From: Sporosarcina thermotolerans
GTDB taxonomy: Bacteria > Bacillota > Bacilli > Bacillales_A > Planococcaceae
NCBI RefSeq assembly: GCF_030067815.1
Contig: NZ_CP125968.1
Coordinates: 1,914,001 to 1,978,000, forward strand
Direction of reading: 5' to 3'
DNA length: 64,000 nucleotides
Shown here: positions 30,516 to 42,047 of the stretch, one piece after another
Layout of the letters: each line of letters opens with the position of its first letter
Numbering within the stretch: position 1 is the first letter of the stretch
Notes under the pieces: generated by a model
Seen by the model: the letters and a program-made list of their open reading frames with translations, nothing else
What the model was told of the DNA's origin: nothing
Databases searched by the model: none
Translations under genes and position numbers: made by a program

Positions 30516-32355
30516 ATGACAAAAAAACGTAATGATTTACGGAATATAGCAATTATCGCCCACGTTGACCACGGAAAAACGACACTCGTCGATTCGTTGT
30601 TAAAGCAATCCGGTATATTCCGGTCAAATGAACATGTAGAAGACCGTGCAATGGACTCAAATGATCTTGAACGTGAACGTGGAATTACAATTCTTGCTAA
30701 AAATACGGGAATTGAGTATAAAGACACGAAAATTAACATTCTTGATACACCAGGACATGCTGATTTTGGTGGGGAAGTGGAACGGATCTTGAAAATGGTA
30801 GACGGTGTCGTACTTGTTGTCGACTCCTTCGAAGGATGTATGCCGCAAACCCGTTTCGTGTTGAAAAAAGCATTGGAAACGAATTTAAAACCGATTGTTG
30901 TTGTAAACAAAATTGACAGAGATTTTGCGCGTCCTGAAGAAGTAGTCGACGAAGTACTCGAATTATTCATTGAGTTGGATGCGAATGATGAACAACTTGA
31001 GTTCCCTGTAGTCTATGCTTCCGGTTTTAATGGAACAGCAAGTCTGTCACCAAACCCAGCAGATCAGGAAGAAACGTTGGAAGTATTGTTCGATGCAATT
31101 GTTGAACATATTCCTGCTCCTGTCGATAATCGTGAAGAGCCGTTACAATTCCAAGTTTCATTACTTGATTACAATGACTATGTTGGTCGAATTGGAATTG
31201 GCGTGTTTTCCGTGGAACTATGAAAGTGGGTCAACAAGTATCAGTTCTAAAACGTGATGGTTCAACCAAAAATTATCGCGTTACGAAAATGTATGGTTTC
31301 CTAGGGTTAAAGCGAATTGAGATTGAAGAGGCTTATGCGGGAGACTTGATCGCTGTATCAGGAATGGAAAATATAGACGTTGGTGAAACGGTTTGTCCTA
31401 TCGATCACCAGGAAGCATTGCCTGAACTTCACATCGATGAACCAACGCTTCAAATGACTTTCCTTGTCAATAATAGTCCGTTTGCCGGGAAAGAAGGTAA
31501 ATGGGTAACAGCAAGGAAAATCGAGGAAAGATTAGAACAGCAATTACAAACGGATGTCTCTCTGCGTGTAGATCCTACAGATTCACCGGATGCTTGGGTT
31601 GTTTCGGGACGTGGGGAACTTCATCTTTCTATTCTGATTGAAAATATGCGTCGAGAAGGGTTCGAACTTCAAGTATCGAAGCCTGAAGTTATCATTCGTA
31701 CAATTGATGGAGTGCGTTCTGAACCTGTTGAACGTGTACAAATTGACATCCCTGAAGAATATACCGGCGCTATTATCGAATCCATCGGAGAGCGCAAAGG
31801 TGAAATGCTGGATATGATTAACAACGGTAATGGACAGGTTCGCCTAATTTTCCTAGTTCCAGCTAGGGGATTGATTGGGTATCTACTGACTTCCTTACAC
31901 TAACAAGAGGGTACGGAATTATTAATCATACATTCGATTCTTATAAGCCGGTTGCGCACGGTCGTGTTGGTGGCCGTCGCCATGGTGTGCTTGTATCTAT
32001 GGAGACAGGAACTGTCACAGGATATGGTATAATGCAATTGGAAGATCGTGGAGTCATGTTTGTAGATGCGGGTACTGAAATTTACGCCGGGATGGTTGTC
32101 GGTGAAAATAGCCGTGACAATGACTTGACGATTAATCTAACAAAGATCAAGCATGCTACAAACGTGCGATCTGCTACAAAAGATCAAACTGTTACAACTA
32201 AGAAACCACGGATTATGTCACTTGAGGAAGCGTTACAATATGTTGGAGATGATGAGTATTGTGAAGTTACACCTCAATCAATCCGCTTACGTAAAAAGAT
32301 CCTTGATAAAAACGAACGTGAACGTGTGCAAAAGAAGAAAAAACTCGGTGAGTAA
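30516..32355 (+). CDS. typA: ribosome-associated GTPase TypA/BipA (two frameshifts)
   Basis: 613 residues after correction. G1 [10 protein letters not shown]2 RGITI, G3 [11 protein letters not shown]4 NKID, then elongation-factor domains II, III and V and the TypA-specific C-terminal domain. Binds the ribosome and aids 50S assembly and cold or stress adaptation. Breaks: near 31202 (family sequence [14 protein letters not shown] needs one more base, CC for C) and near 31882 ([16 protein letters not shown] needs TT for T). Both lie in invariant stretches. Good ribosome site ACGGAG before ATG. Confidence 0.95.
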
Positions 32356-32389
32356 GGCTATATCGAGTTGATGGAAAGGGATGTGTTGA

Positions 32390-32719
32390 ATGAAGTTGGA
32401 GGATTCGGACGTAATCGAAAGTATGTCGGGGATATCACGTTTTATATATGAAATGATGCCTTCGTTCACTTCGGCAGGGTATGTGTTATTAGCCCTCGTG
32501 TTCCTCTTATCGGCACTTGTTTATAAGCTTGGTTTTGCCAGGAAAATCAAGCCATGGCAAAATCTCGTTATATATGCATTCTTGTTTTTGGGATGTCTTA
32601 TCTTGACGTTCCTTGCCTTCTTCCTTCCAATTGCGGAGGGACTGATTGTTGCAGCGCTCATATTAATCATTTACAGAATTCGTAGGATGAACGAGCATAA
32701 AGAAAACTCCACCGTTTAA
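32390..32719 (+). CDS. ylaH: YlaH-like membrane protein
   Basis: 109 residues with three membrane spans (SAGYVLLALVFLLSALVYKL, VIYAFLFLGCLILTFLAFF, EGLIVAALILIIYRI). Position directly after typA as in B. subtilis. ATG 32390 after GGAAAGGGA. Function unknown. Confidence 0.82.
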   Translation: MKLEDSDVIESMSGISRFIYEMMPSFTSAGYVLLALVFLLSALVYKLGFARKIKPWQNLVIYAFLFLGCLILTFLAFFLPIAEGLIVAALILIIYRIRRMNEHKENSTV

Positions 32720-32735
32720 ACGGTGGAGTTTTCTT
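32700..32735. terminator. perfect 36-bp palindromic terminator
   Basis: AAGAAAACTCCACCGTTT and its exact complement AAACGGTGGAGTTTTCTT, with no unpaired centre; shared by ylaH (overlapping its stop codon) and ylaI. Confidence 0.9.
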
Positions 32736-32755
32736 ATGGACTAAAATTTTATCGG

Positions 32756-32959
32756 CTAAAATTTATCTTCAGCAGAGTGGGAACTGCGGTGGAAGATAAA
32801 CTTGCCCGTGCTGACTCGTAAGTTAGTATAATTCGTAATCCGTTCATTGCATTGATCGCACATATAGGTATTGATCGGATGATTCCTAAGTTTTTTAGCA
32901 AGTGGAGTATCATCTTGTAGCTGCCCGATTTCGTCGCAAAGAACACATTTTACTCGCAA
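32756..32959 (-). CDS. ylaI: small zinc-ribbon protein YlaI
   Basis: About 67 residues (DUF2197). Two CxxC pairs, CVLCDE near residue 5 and CDQC near 34, form a probable zinc ribbon; KKLRNHPINTYMC is the family signature. Start at TTG (complement of 32957-32959) placed behind AAAAAGGAG; the frame upstream has no site. Function unknown. Confidence 0.85.
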   Translation of the reverse strand: MRVKCVLCDEIGQLQDDTPLAKKLRNHPINTYMCDQCNERITNYTNLRVSTGKFIFHRSSHSAEDKF

Positions 32960-33001
32960 ATGATCAACTCCTTTTTCGTGAAAAACCAAACAAGACAATT
33001 A

Positions 33002-33502
33002 TCACTTAATGACTATGCCGCTGATTGCTTTTAAAGGGTTTTCGATATTCGACCCATCATTAAATAATAGATGTACAGGTCCGTCTTCCAGTAATGGCTT
33101 GCCGTCCTGACTGAACTTAAAGATAAAATCTTCAGCTTCAGAAAGCGAAAATGTTTCTTCGTGATTGGTAGATGTAACGAAAGTGATCGTCTCCGCATTT
33201 TCCCCCGGGACGGCGTTTTTCAGGAAAGGTTTCAATAAAATCCCGAAAGTACCTGTAACCATTTTTTTACGGTCAAACTTTTTTTCTGTTTTTAATGTAG
33301 GAGGGAAAGTAGCACCCTCCATAATCTCCCTGGACCAATGTTTGCCCATGCTATTTAAATATTTCTCGTCTTCATCTATTTCAATTCGATCTTCGTTAAA
33401 ATACGTATTTAAATCAATTCTACGGTCGTCGAAGATCCAGACAGTTGGATCGAGGGTGATGTTATGTTTTACATTGCCTTGTACAGTTATGATTGTTTCC
33501 AA
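33002..33502 (-). CDS. conserved hypothetical protein
   Basis: 166 residues, soluble. Begins METIITVQGNVKHNITLDPT with VWIFDDRRIDLNTYF following, a distinctive N-terminal motif; the C-terminus reads PVHLLFNDGSNIENPLKAIS. No signal, membrane span or cofactor motif. I recall similar proteins in Bacillus annotated loosely as peptidyl-prolyl isomerase, but nothing in the sequence supports an isomerase fold. It lies just upstream of ylaI on the same strand and may share its transcript. Confidence 0.75.
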   Translation of the reverse strand: METIITVQGNVKHNITLDPTVWIFDDRRIDLNTYFNEDRIEIDEDEKYLNSMGKHWSREIMEGATFPPTLKTEKKFDRKKMVTGTFGILLKPFLKNAVPGENAETITFVTSTNHEETFSLSEAEDFIFKFSQDGKPLLEDGPVHLLFNDGSNIENPLKAISGIVIK

Positions 33503-33685
33503 TGTGAATAGCCTCCTACAACTTATAGCTGTTTAGTATATAGTATACTCCTTCCAATTGATTGTGGAAAGACATTGATATTATACTACCTGTGAAAAGG
33601 GAAACACTTGCAATTTACCTTCTCAAAAGATACAATTTAATTCATAATCACCGTAGTAGAAATAAAAGGTGAATGGGGCGTCCTC

Positions 33686-33967
33686 GTGGATATTGAATTG
33701 CAGGAAACCTATCAGGAAAAAGCAATGAAACAATTGCAAGCTGATGCAGATAAAATCGCACAACTCATAAAGGTACAGATGGATCATTTGACTATGCCCC
33801 AATGCCCTCTTTACGAGGAAGTGTTGGATACCCAAATGTACGGCTTATCCAGGGAAATTGATTTTGCTGTCAAGCTTGGATTGATTGAGCGTGAAAGAGG
33901 AAAGGAAATCCTTTCGTTGTTAGAAAAAGAGATGAACATTCTGCATGAGCTATATACAAAAAAATAA
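33686..33967 (+). CDS. ylaN: DUF1507 protein YlaN
   Basis: 93 residues; signature [33 protein letters not shown] is that of YlaN, a helical dimer shown in B. subtilis and S. aureus to act in iron homeostasis by binding Fur. Start at GTG 33686 behind GGGGCG. Monocistronic with its own terminator, immediately before ftsW. Confidence 0.93.
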   Translation: MDIELQETYQEKAMKQLQADADKIAQLIKVQMDHLTMPQCPLYEEVLDTQMYGLSREIDFAVKLGLIERERGKEILSLLEKEMNILHELYTKK

Positions 33968-33971
33968 ACAA

Positions 33972-34008
33972 AAGACTCAAACTCATTAATTGGTTTGAGT
34001 TTTTTATT
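33972..34008 (+). terminator. terminator after ylaN
   Basis: ACTCAAAC / GTTTGAGT stem with a 10-base loop then TTTTTTATTT. Confidence 0.9.
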
Positions 34009-34028
34009 TAATAAAGGTGGGAAGTCCG

Positions 34029-35191
34029 ATGGGGAAATATATTAAGAGAATGATTTCAAACTTCGATTATCCGTTATTCATAGTATACATAGTGCTTTGC
34101 CTCTTCGGATTAGTGATGATCTATAGTTCAAGTATGGTAGTGGCGGTTAATCGATATGGTTTTTCACCTGACCATTTTTATGTAAGACAATTGAAGAATC
34201 TGGCAGTGTCAATTCCTGTTTTCCTATTAGCGTCATTCTTCCCGTATCAGAATTACAAGAGAAAAAAGTTCATGATGTTTTCGATTGCAGTAATGTTCAT
34301 GCTGCTCATACTTGTCCATTTCATTGGATATGCTGCAGGTGGTTCCCAAAGTTGGATCCGAGTCCCGGGATTCGGAAACATCCAACCTTCGGAAGTTGCG
34401 AAGCTTGTAATCATCATCTATTTTGCAAGTGTTTTTGCTAAAAAATATGAAGCAGGAACAATCGATTCTATTAATAAATCGATTGGACCTCCTGTCGGCA
34501 TCCTTGTCTTTGCTATTGGATTGATTATGTTTGAGACAGATATCGGCACATCATTCATCATTATCATGGGTGCCTTTTCAGTAATTGCTGCAAGCGGTCT
34601 ACGATTAAAGACGTTTGGTAAATTAGGCGGAATAATTATGGTAGGGATGATAATAGGTTCAGCTAGTCTTTATTTTATTTGGGATACAGTCATGAATGAC
34701 AGTCGGAAAGGCCGTATTTTATCTTTCATGAACCCTTTCGATTATGTACAAGGCTCCGGATACCAAATCGCAAACGGTTATATTGCAATTGGAACTGGGG
34801 AGTAAAAGGATTGGGTTTAGGAAATTCCATTCAGAAGATGGGCTATTTACCAGAGCCGCATACGGATGTAATCATGGCTGTAATTTCTGAAGAGATTGGT
34901 ATACTTGGGACAATCATTGTTATAGGAGGTCTTGGGTTCATCGTATTACGTGCATTGTATATTGCGATGACCACTACAGACCCACAAGCCCGAATGCTTG
35001 CAGCTGGTATTGGAAGTGTCATTGGGATCCAGACATTTGTGAATCTTGGTGGGTTAACCGGTTTAATTCCGCTTACAGGTGTACCCCTTCCTCTTATAAG
35101 TTATGGCGGAACTTCTATGATTCTGTTATCTTTATCTTTAGGAATATTGATGAATGTGTCAATGTTCTCAAAATACCAAAAGAATAAATAG
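34029..35191 (+). CDS. ftsW: peptidoglycan glycosyltransferase FtsW (one frameshift)
   Basis: 387 residues and ten predicted spans; SEDS family enzyme that polymerises septal peptidoglycan with its class B PBP. Motifs GGSQSWIRVPGFGNIQPSEV near residue 110, the MNPF segment near 235, and ISYGGTSMI near the end. Start at ATG 34029 behind AAAGGTGGG. The break at 34797-34800 needs one more G (IAIGTGGVKGLGLGNSIQK). As ftsW should be essential, this supports sequencing error. Position before pycA matches B. subtilis. Confidence 0.95.
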
Positions 35192-35210
35192 AAAAGGAAG
35201 TGCATTTACG

Positions 35211-38200
35211 GTGGAATTAGGACGTATAAAGAAAATCCTCGTAGCAAACCGCGGTGAAATTGCAATCCGCATATTTCGTGCATGTACTGAATTAAGAATC
35301 CCAACTGTCGGTATTTATTCTGCAGAAGACAGGGGTTCATTCCACCGTTACAAAGCTGATGAATCATACCTTATCGGTGAAGGGAAAAAACCGATTGATG
35401 CATACTTGGATATTGAAGGGATCATTGCGTTAGCGAAGTCATGCGGGGCAAATGCAGTCCATCCTGGATATGGTTTTCTTGCAGAAAACGAGGAGTTTGC
35501 CCGAAGACTTGAAGAGGAAGGGATCATATTCATAGGGCCTTCATCCAAACATTTAGATATGTTTGGGGATAAGGTAAAAGCAAGAGAACAGGCGATTAAA
35601 GCTAAAATTCCAGTAATTCCAGGTACGGATGGTCCTGTTTCCTCCATTTCGGAAGTAAACGCTTTCGCGGATATTCATGGTTATCCACTCATTATCAAAG
35701 CTTCACTTGGTGGTGGGGGGAGAGGGATGCGAATTGTCCATTCCGAGGATGAAGTCCCTGATGCTTATGAACGTGCGAAGTCAGAAGCAAAATCGGCATT
35801 CGGTTCTGATGAAGTGTATGTTGAAAAATATATTAACAAGCCAAAACATATAGAAGTTCAAATCTTAGGAGATGCGTATGGCAATGTTGTTCATTTATAT
35901 GAACGAGATTGTTCCATTCAACGTCGCCACCAGAAGGTAGTTGAGATAGCACCATCAATATCATTGGATGATACGCTACGCCAAGATATTTGCGATGCAG
36001 CTGTGAAATTGGCGAGAAATGTTTCCTACGTCAATGCTGGAACAGTTGAATTCCTCGTTTCGGATGGTGATTTTTATTTCATCGAGGTTAATCCTCGTAT
36101 TCAAGTCGAGCACACTATTACGGAGATGGTGACAGGTATTGATATCGTACATGCTCAAATCCATATTGCAAATGGAGGAAATCTCCATGAAGGTGAATCC
36201 GCAATTCCGGAACAGAGTAAAATACCACTATTCGGTTATGCGATTCAATCCAGGGTGACAACGGAAGACCCGTTAAATGATTTCATGCCTGATACTGGCA
36301 AGCTGATGGTCTATCGATCGGGTGGAGGCTTTGGCGTCCGACTTGACGCAGGTAACGGCTTCCAAGGGGCAGTCATTACCCCATATTACGATTCCCTTTT
36401 AGTCAAGGTGTCGACTTGGGGAACCTCATTCAAAGACGCAGCAGCGAAGATGGACCGCAATTTACAAGAATTTAGAATTAGGGGAATTAAAACAAACATA
36501 CCATTCTTAGAGAATGTTGTCCGTCATGAGAACTTTCTAACAGGAAGTTATGACACTAGTTTCATAGACTCTACACCAGAGTTATTCGAATTCCCAGTAA
36601 GGAAAGACAGAGGAACCAAAATTCTTAATTACTTGGGAAATGTGACAGTCAACGGGTTTCCGGGCATAGGTAAACAGGCCAAACCTATTTTCCATCCAGT
36701 AAGAAAACCCGCAATAGATCTATCCGTTCCGCCGACTTACGGTACAAAGCAACTATTGGATGAAAAAGGACCCGAAGCATTGGTTCAATGGATAAAGGAT
36801 CAAAAGATGTTCTTCTCACGGATACTACATTTCGGGATGCACACCAATCATTACTTGCGACACGTGTTCGTACTTCGGATATTGTAAATATTGCTTCTGA
36901 GTCAGCAAGACTTATGCCCGATCTGTTTTCGTTTGAAATGTGGGGAGGTGCAACATTTGACGTTGCATACCGGTTCTTAAAAGAGGATCCATGGGAAAGG
37001 CTAACGAAACTTCGCAACCAAATTCCAAATGTACTTTTTCAGATGCTTTTCCGAGGGGCTAATGCGGTTGGATATTCAAATTATCCCGATAATGTCATCC
37101 GTGAATTCATCAAAACTTCGGCGGAATCTGGGATAGATGTGTTTCGTATTTTCGATAGCCTGAACTGGATAAAAGGAATGGAGATTGCTATTGATGCAAC
37201 TCGTCAAGCGGGTAAGGTCGCAGAAGCCGCACTTTGTTATACAGGGGACATCCTTGATGATTCCCGAGCAAAATATACGGTGGATTATTATAAGAAGATG
37301 GCGAAGGAGCTTGAAGCAACTGGTGCTCATATTCTTGCCATAAAAGATATGGCTGGTCTGTTGAAACCAGAGGCAGCTTACAGACTAATTTCAGAACTAA
37401 AGGCGACAGTTGACATACCGATTCATCTTCACTCACATGACACGAGTGGGAATGGGATCTATATGTATGCAAAAGCTGTAGAAGCTGGAGTCGATATCGT
37501 TGATACTGCTCTTGGTTCTATGTCGGGTCTCACTTCTCAGCCATCTGTAAGTTCTCTTTATTATGCTTTGCAGCATGGTAAACGGCAAGTACGTGCTGAC
37601 GTTAAAGCACTTGAATCCTTATCTTATTACTGGGAGGATGTACGGAAATATTATCAAAACTTTGAAAGCGGCATGGTGAGCCCTCACTCTGAAGTTTACG
37701 TGCATGAAATGCCCGGTGGTCAATATTCCAATCTTCAACAACAAGCAAAGGCTGTAGGACTCGGGGAAAGATGGGAAGAAGTGAAAGAAATGTATTCCCG
37801 TGTCAACTTGCTCTTCGGAGATGTTGTGAAAGTAACACCATCTTCGAAAGTAATCGGAGATATGGCATTGTTCATGGTGCAAAATAATCTGAATGAGATT
37901 TCGGTTATAGATCGAGGGAAGACAATTGATTTTCCTGAATCTGTCATCGAGTTTTTTGAAGGGTATATAGGCCAACCGTATGGCGGATTCCCGGAAGAAT
38001 TGCAACAGGTCATTCTAAAGGGAAGAAAGCCGATTACTGTACGTCCCGGTGAACTATTAGAGGATGTGGACTTTGAAATCCTTCTTAATAAGACGGAGGA
38101 ATTATTAGGTCATCCTTCAACGATGAAAGATGCATTGGCATACACGCTTTATCCAAAAGTGTTCGAGGAGTATGCAACGACGAAGAAGCAGTTCGGAAAC

Positions 38201-38652
38201 ATATCTGTCGTTAATACATCAGAATTCCTTTTCGGAATGCGATTGGGGCAAGAAATTGAAGTGGAGATTGAAAGAGGGAAAACACTAATCATTAAATTGG
38301 TATCCATTGGGGAACCGCAATCGGATGGGAATAGGTAATTTACTTCGAATTAAACGGCCAACCACGGGAAATTGTCATACAGGACATGAACATCGAATCC
38401 GATGTTATTCATAAACAAAAAGCGGATCTATCAAATGATTCGCATATAGCGGCAACAATGCCTGGAACTGTATTGAAAATTGCTGTCTCAAAAGGAACAA
38501 AAGTCAGAAGGGGAGAGCATCTACTAATCACAGAGGCAATGAAGATGGAAACGACGATCCAAGCACCATTCGATGGGATAGTAAAAGAAATCTACGTAAA
38601 CGCAGGGGAATCCATTTCGACAGGGGATTTACTAATAGAGCTTGATCATTAA
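35211..38652 (+). CDS. pycA: pyruvate carboxylase (two frameshifts)
   Basis: About 1147 residues after correction: biotin carboxylase domain (ATP-grasp KASLGGGGRGMR, EVNPRIQVEHTITE), carboxyltransferase barrel (DTTFRDAHQSLLATRVRT, metal-site LHLHSHDTSGNG variant), and biotinyl domain with the biotin site EAMKMET. Makes oxaloacetate from pyruvate to refill the TCA cycle; normally activated by acetyl-CoA. Start at GTG 35211 after AAAGGAAG. Breaks at 36802-36805 (A run; KDQKDVLLTDTTFRD) and 38334-38335 (G run; GNRVIYFELNGQPREI). Confidence 0.96.
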
Positions 38653-38694
38653 AACAACGCTCGTGAGCATTGACTCACGAGCGTTGTTTTTTTT
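38651..38694. terminator. bidirectional terminator between pycA and ctaA
   Basis: AAAACAACGCTCGTGAG and CTCACGAGCGTTGTTTT pair perfectly over 17 bp around a 6-base loop. Confidence 0.93.
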
Positions 38695-38695
38695 A

Positions 38696-39604
38696 TTAAT
38701 TTTGTCTACTTCTTGATACGAGTAGGACCATATACGTTAGTAATCCAAACAATAGGATTACAAATAGTGAGTGGGCTAAAGCAACGTATAGATTCAAACG
38801 AGTAATAATGACGATAGCGCCAGCTAAAACTTGTAATGTCACTAATGAGAAGGCGATGATCCATCCCCAATAGATAACTCTTTGGTTTTTATAATGCCTA
38901 ATTGCGTGGATTGCAATAATCAAGAGCCATATAAAAATTAATGCGGCTGCTGTCCGATGACCCATTTGAACCCATTCCCAGAAGTTTTGCGGAAGGGAAA
39001 AGTCTCCGTTTTTGCACATCGGCCAATCTGTACAGCTAAGTTCAGACTCTGTATGGCGAACAAGCGCTCCAGTATAAACAACAATATAAGAGTAAATTGT
39101 TACTCCAATCGTATGTGTTTTGAGTGTTTTACCAATTTTCAGCGTGTCTGCGTCAAATTTCTTATCAACCTCAAATATTAACAAGGTAAGAAGTAGGACA
39201 GAAGCGAATGAAATAAGCGATATTCCAAAGTGAAGTGCAAGTATGAAATCACCTTGTCCCCATAGAACCTGTGCAGCTCCTATTAACGCTTGTAAGATCA
39301 AGAAGAATAGAGCTAAAAAAGAAAGGAGTTTCGTTTCTCTAATATGGCCAATCGCTTTCCACGACCAAACAGACAAGACGACAATCAAGATTCCAACAGC
39401 ACCAGTCACAAGCCGATGAGAGAATTCGATTAACACTTCCGCAGTTATTTCATCAGGAATCAATTGACCATTACAACCTGGCCAATGCCTTCCGCAACCC
39501 ATACCGCTATCGGTCTTTGTAACAAGTGCACCGCCCAAAAGAATTAGTAGCATACCAATTGTAGAAGCTACAGCAAACCATTTTAAAAATTTATTATATC
39601 TCAA
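38696..39604 (-). CDS. ctaA: haem A synthase CtaA
   Basis: 302 residues, eight membrane spans in two four-helix halves. Haem-ligand histidines in EFSHRL, ALHFGIS, QMGHRTAA and ALAHSLF; cysteine pairs in the outer loops (GCGRHWPGCNG and SCTDWPMCKNG). Oxidises haem O to haem A for cytochrome oxidase. Divergent from ctaB across a 322-base intergenic region, as in B. subtilis, where this region is controlled by ResD. Confidence 0.96.
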   Translation of the reverse strand: MRYNKFLKWFAVASTIGMLLILLGGALVTKTDSGMGCGRHWPGCNGQLIPDEITAEVLIEFSHRLVTGAVGILIVVLSVWSWKAIGHIRETKLLSFLALFFLILQALIGAAQVLWGQGDFILALHFGISLISFASVLLLTLLIFEVDKKFDADTLKIGKTLKTHTIGVTIYSYIVVYTGALVRHTESELSCTDWPMCKNGDFSLPQNFWEWVQMGHRTAAALIFIWLLIIAIHAIRHYKNQRVIYWGWIIAFSLVTLQVLAGAIVIITRLNLYVALAHSLFVILLFGLLTYMVLLVSRSRQN

Positions 39605-39723
39605 AAAAACACCTACTTTAACTAATGATTGCTATATGAATAAAAGACTCCGCTTGTAGATGATATCGAAAAATAGTAGAAAAAACAACGTATATTGGCC
39701 AATTCAGGGTTTACCCTAAGCTA

Positions 39724-39766
39724 TTTCACAAATTGTTCATAAAAAAGACCCTTTAACTTCACAAAA
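39724..39766. promoter_or_regulatory. possible ResD sites between ctaA and ctaB
   Basis: TTTCACAAA at 39724-39732 and TTCACAAAA at 39758-39766 are reverse-strand matches to the ResD-type half site TTTGTGAA. ResD controls ctaA/ctaB in B. subtilis; the sites here are inferred from sequence only. The rest of 39605-39926 is AT-rich leader with no gene. Confidence 0.4.
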
Positions 39767-39836
39767 GGCATAGGGAAATGATTTACTATAGATAGGCGAA
39801 GTGAATTTACAAGTGGTACAACTTTGCGGATTTATT

Positions 39837-39874
39837 GAAATTCGGTTTATGTATAGAAATTAGTCCCGAATTTC
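39837..39874 (+). other. stem-loop in the ctaB leader
   Basis: GAAATTCGG and CCGAATTTC pair over 9 bp around a 20-base loop, about 50 bases before ctaB; no T run follows, so it is not a plain terminator. Confidence 0.5.
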
Positions 39875-39926
39875 GATATAGTAAAGTATAGCGGTCCTTG
39901 CCGACATCCTTGAAAGGAGGGTACAT

Positions 39927-40844
39927 ATGTCAAATGGTCGGGCGATTACGTCATCCGTTGAACCGGATATCAGATCGACTTCCATCGTGAAAGATTTCCT
40001 TGCACTTATTAAAATAGGCATAGTCAATTCTAATCTGATTACAACATTTACCGGACTTTTCTTAGCCTTTCAATTCTCAAGCAAGAGCTTTATCCACAAT
40101 TTGGACTTAATGTTGTATGCACTTCTTGGTTCAGGGCTCATTATTGCCGGGTCGGCAGCTTTGAATAATCTTATCGATCGGGATATCGATCCCGTTATGA
40201 CAAGAACCAAGACGCGCCCAACAGTCACAGGTAGATTTAAAGCACCTTACGTATTAACTCTCGCTCTCGCTTTCATAGTGATAGGAGAAGTGATGTTGTT
40301 TGCAGCATCACCAGCGGCTGGATTATGGGGGCTTGCGGGTGTATTCAGCTATGTTGTACTCTATTCAATGTGGTCTAAAAGAAAATATGTCAGCAATACT
40401 ATCGTAGGTAGTATATCCGGAGCAATACCTCCTTTAATCGGTTGGGCCGCGGTTGAACCCACACTTGGTATGGGTGCCTGGGCGTTATTCCTTATTATGT
40501 TCGTGTGGCAGCCCCCACATTTTTATGCTCTGGCAATGCGCAGGACTGAAGAGTACCGTGCTGCAGGAATACCGATGCTACCAGTTGTAAAGGGTTTCAA
40601 GAGGACAAAAGTTTCAATACTTGCATGGGTGCTTCTATTATTCCCGTTGCCATTCCTACTTGCTGATCTTGGTGTCGGATTCATTGTGTTGGGAACTGTA
40701 TTGAATATCGGTTGGTTATACTTGGCGGTAAAAGGATTTAAGGCAAAGGAAGATTTGAAATGGGCAACATCCATGTTCATCTATTCACTGAATTACATGA
40801 CAATCCTTTTTGTTGCTATGATCATTTTTTCGATATTCATCTAA
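39927..40844 (+). CDS. ctaB: protohaem IX farnesyltransferase (haem O synthase)
   Basis: 305 residues, UbiA-family prenyltransferase with about nine spans. First aspartate motif NNLIDRDIDPVMTRTKTRP near residue 80; second region around YRAAGIPMLPVVKG near 210. Adds a farnesyl group to haem B, giving haem O, the substrate of CtaA. Strong ribosome site GAAAGGAGG before ATG 39927. First gene of ctaBCDEF. Confidence 0.96.
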   Translation: MSNGRAITSSVEPDIRSTSIVKDFLALIKIGIVNSNLITTFTGLFLAFQFSSKSFIHNLDLMLYALLGSGLIIAGSAALNNLIDRDIDPVMTRTKTRPTVTGRFKAPYVLTLALAFIVIGEVMLFAASPAAGLWGLAGVFSYVVLYSMWSKRKYVSNTIVGSISGAIPPLIGWAAVEPTLGMGAWALFLIMFVWQPPHFYALAMRRTEEYRAAGIPMLPVVKGFKRTKVSILAWVLLLFPLPFLLADLGVGFIVLGTVLNIGWLYLAVKGFKAKEDLKWATSMFIYSLNYMTILFVAMIIFSIFI

Positions 40845-40943
40845 ATGATGGAATTCTTTCTTTTGACAGGAATTCATGATAGAGAGGTCAACAGTCCTCA
40901 TTTGAACAAAACATTTTTTTAGAAAGAGAGGTATTAGTTAGCG

Positions 40944-42011
40944 ATGATGAAAGGACTTAAAAATTGGCGTCTCTTTTCTCTATTGGCTGTACTAACAGTG
41001 TTCCTTGCGGGATGTGGTCAAGAAGAACTATCAACGCTTCTGCCTGCAGGACAAGTCGGAAGAGATCAGTTCAACTTACTACTACTGTCTTCAGCGATCA
41101 TGTTACTCGTTATTCTCGTAGTTGTAGCAATTTATTTAGTAGCGTTAGTACGTTTTCAGACGCTCCAAATTAGGTGAAGATCATATTCCAGAACAAGTTG
41201 AAGGCAGTCATAAGCTTGAGCTTGTATGGACGATCATTCCGATTCTATTAATTTTACTACTCGCTGTTCCTACTGTTTATTACACTTATAAACTTGGAGA
41301 TGTGGCAGCAATGGGTGCTGTAGATGAAGATGGGAATGCTGAAAATCTTGTAGTAGATGTTACTGCGAAACTATATTGGTGGGAGTTTGAATACCCAGAT
41401 TTAGGTATCGTAACTGCACAAGAATTGGTCGTGCCGATGGATGAAAAGGTTTACTTCAATCTAATTGCTGCAGACGTTAAACACTCATTCTGGATACCAG
41501 CCGTAGGTGGTAAGCTTGATACGAACGTTGAAAACGTCAATAAGTTCTATCTAACATTTGAAAAGAATTCAAAAGATCTTAAAGACGCAGGCGGAGTCTT
41601 CTATGGTAAGTGTGCGGAGCTTTGTGGACCATCTCACGCATTGATGGACTTCAAAGTAAAAACGATGCCACGTGCTGAATTTGACCGTTGGGTTACTGCA
41701 ATGCAGGCAACAGCTGATAATCAAGTTGTAGCAAATCCAGATGGTCAAGCTTATTCCAACAAAGCTGTATCGGGTGTCACGCAGTTTCAGGTGTAGGTGA
41801 GACTGGAGCACAAGGCCCGAACCTTGCTACTTTCGGAGACCGTAACCGTGTTGCTGGATTTATGGATCACACGAAAGAAGATTTGATTGAATGGATCAAA
41901 CATCCACAACAATACAAACCAGGTAATAAGATGCCTGATTTCGATGGTCAGTTTTCTGATTCGGAATTGGATGCCATTGCTGAATACCTAATGGGTCTAT
42001 CTATTGAATAA
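40944..42011 (+). CDS. ctaC: caa3 cytochrome c oxidase subunit II with fused cytochrome c (two frameshifts)
   Basis: 355 residues. Lipoprotein signal with lipobox LAGC, two membrane spans, cupredoxin domain with the CuA ligands (H in VKHSFW; CAELCGPSH), then a C-terminal cytochrome c domain with haem motif CIGCH and axial Met in NKMPDF. The fusion defines the caa3 type, which takes electrons without free cytochrome c. Breaks: an extra T at 41153-41156 (restored VRFRRSKLGEDH) and a missing T near 41766 (restored SNKACIGCHAVSG). Without the second repair the haem motif is lost. Confidence 0.94.
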
Positions 42012-42047
42012 TAATTTTCACTCGATTTTGATGAGGAGGTAAACAAA

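Noticed and set aside
34790-34812. Programmed frameshift in ftsW
   Set aside because: No slippery heptamer plus pseudoknot is visible, and the same G-run loss pattern recurs in many unrelated genes.
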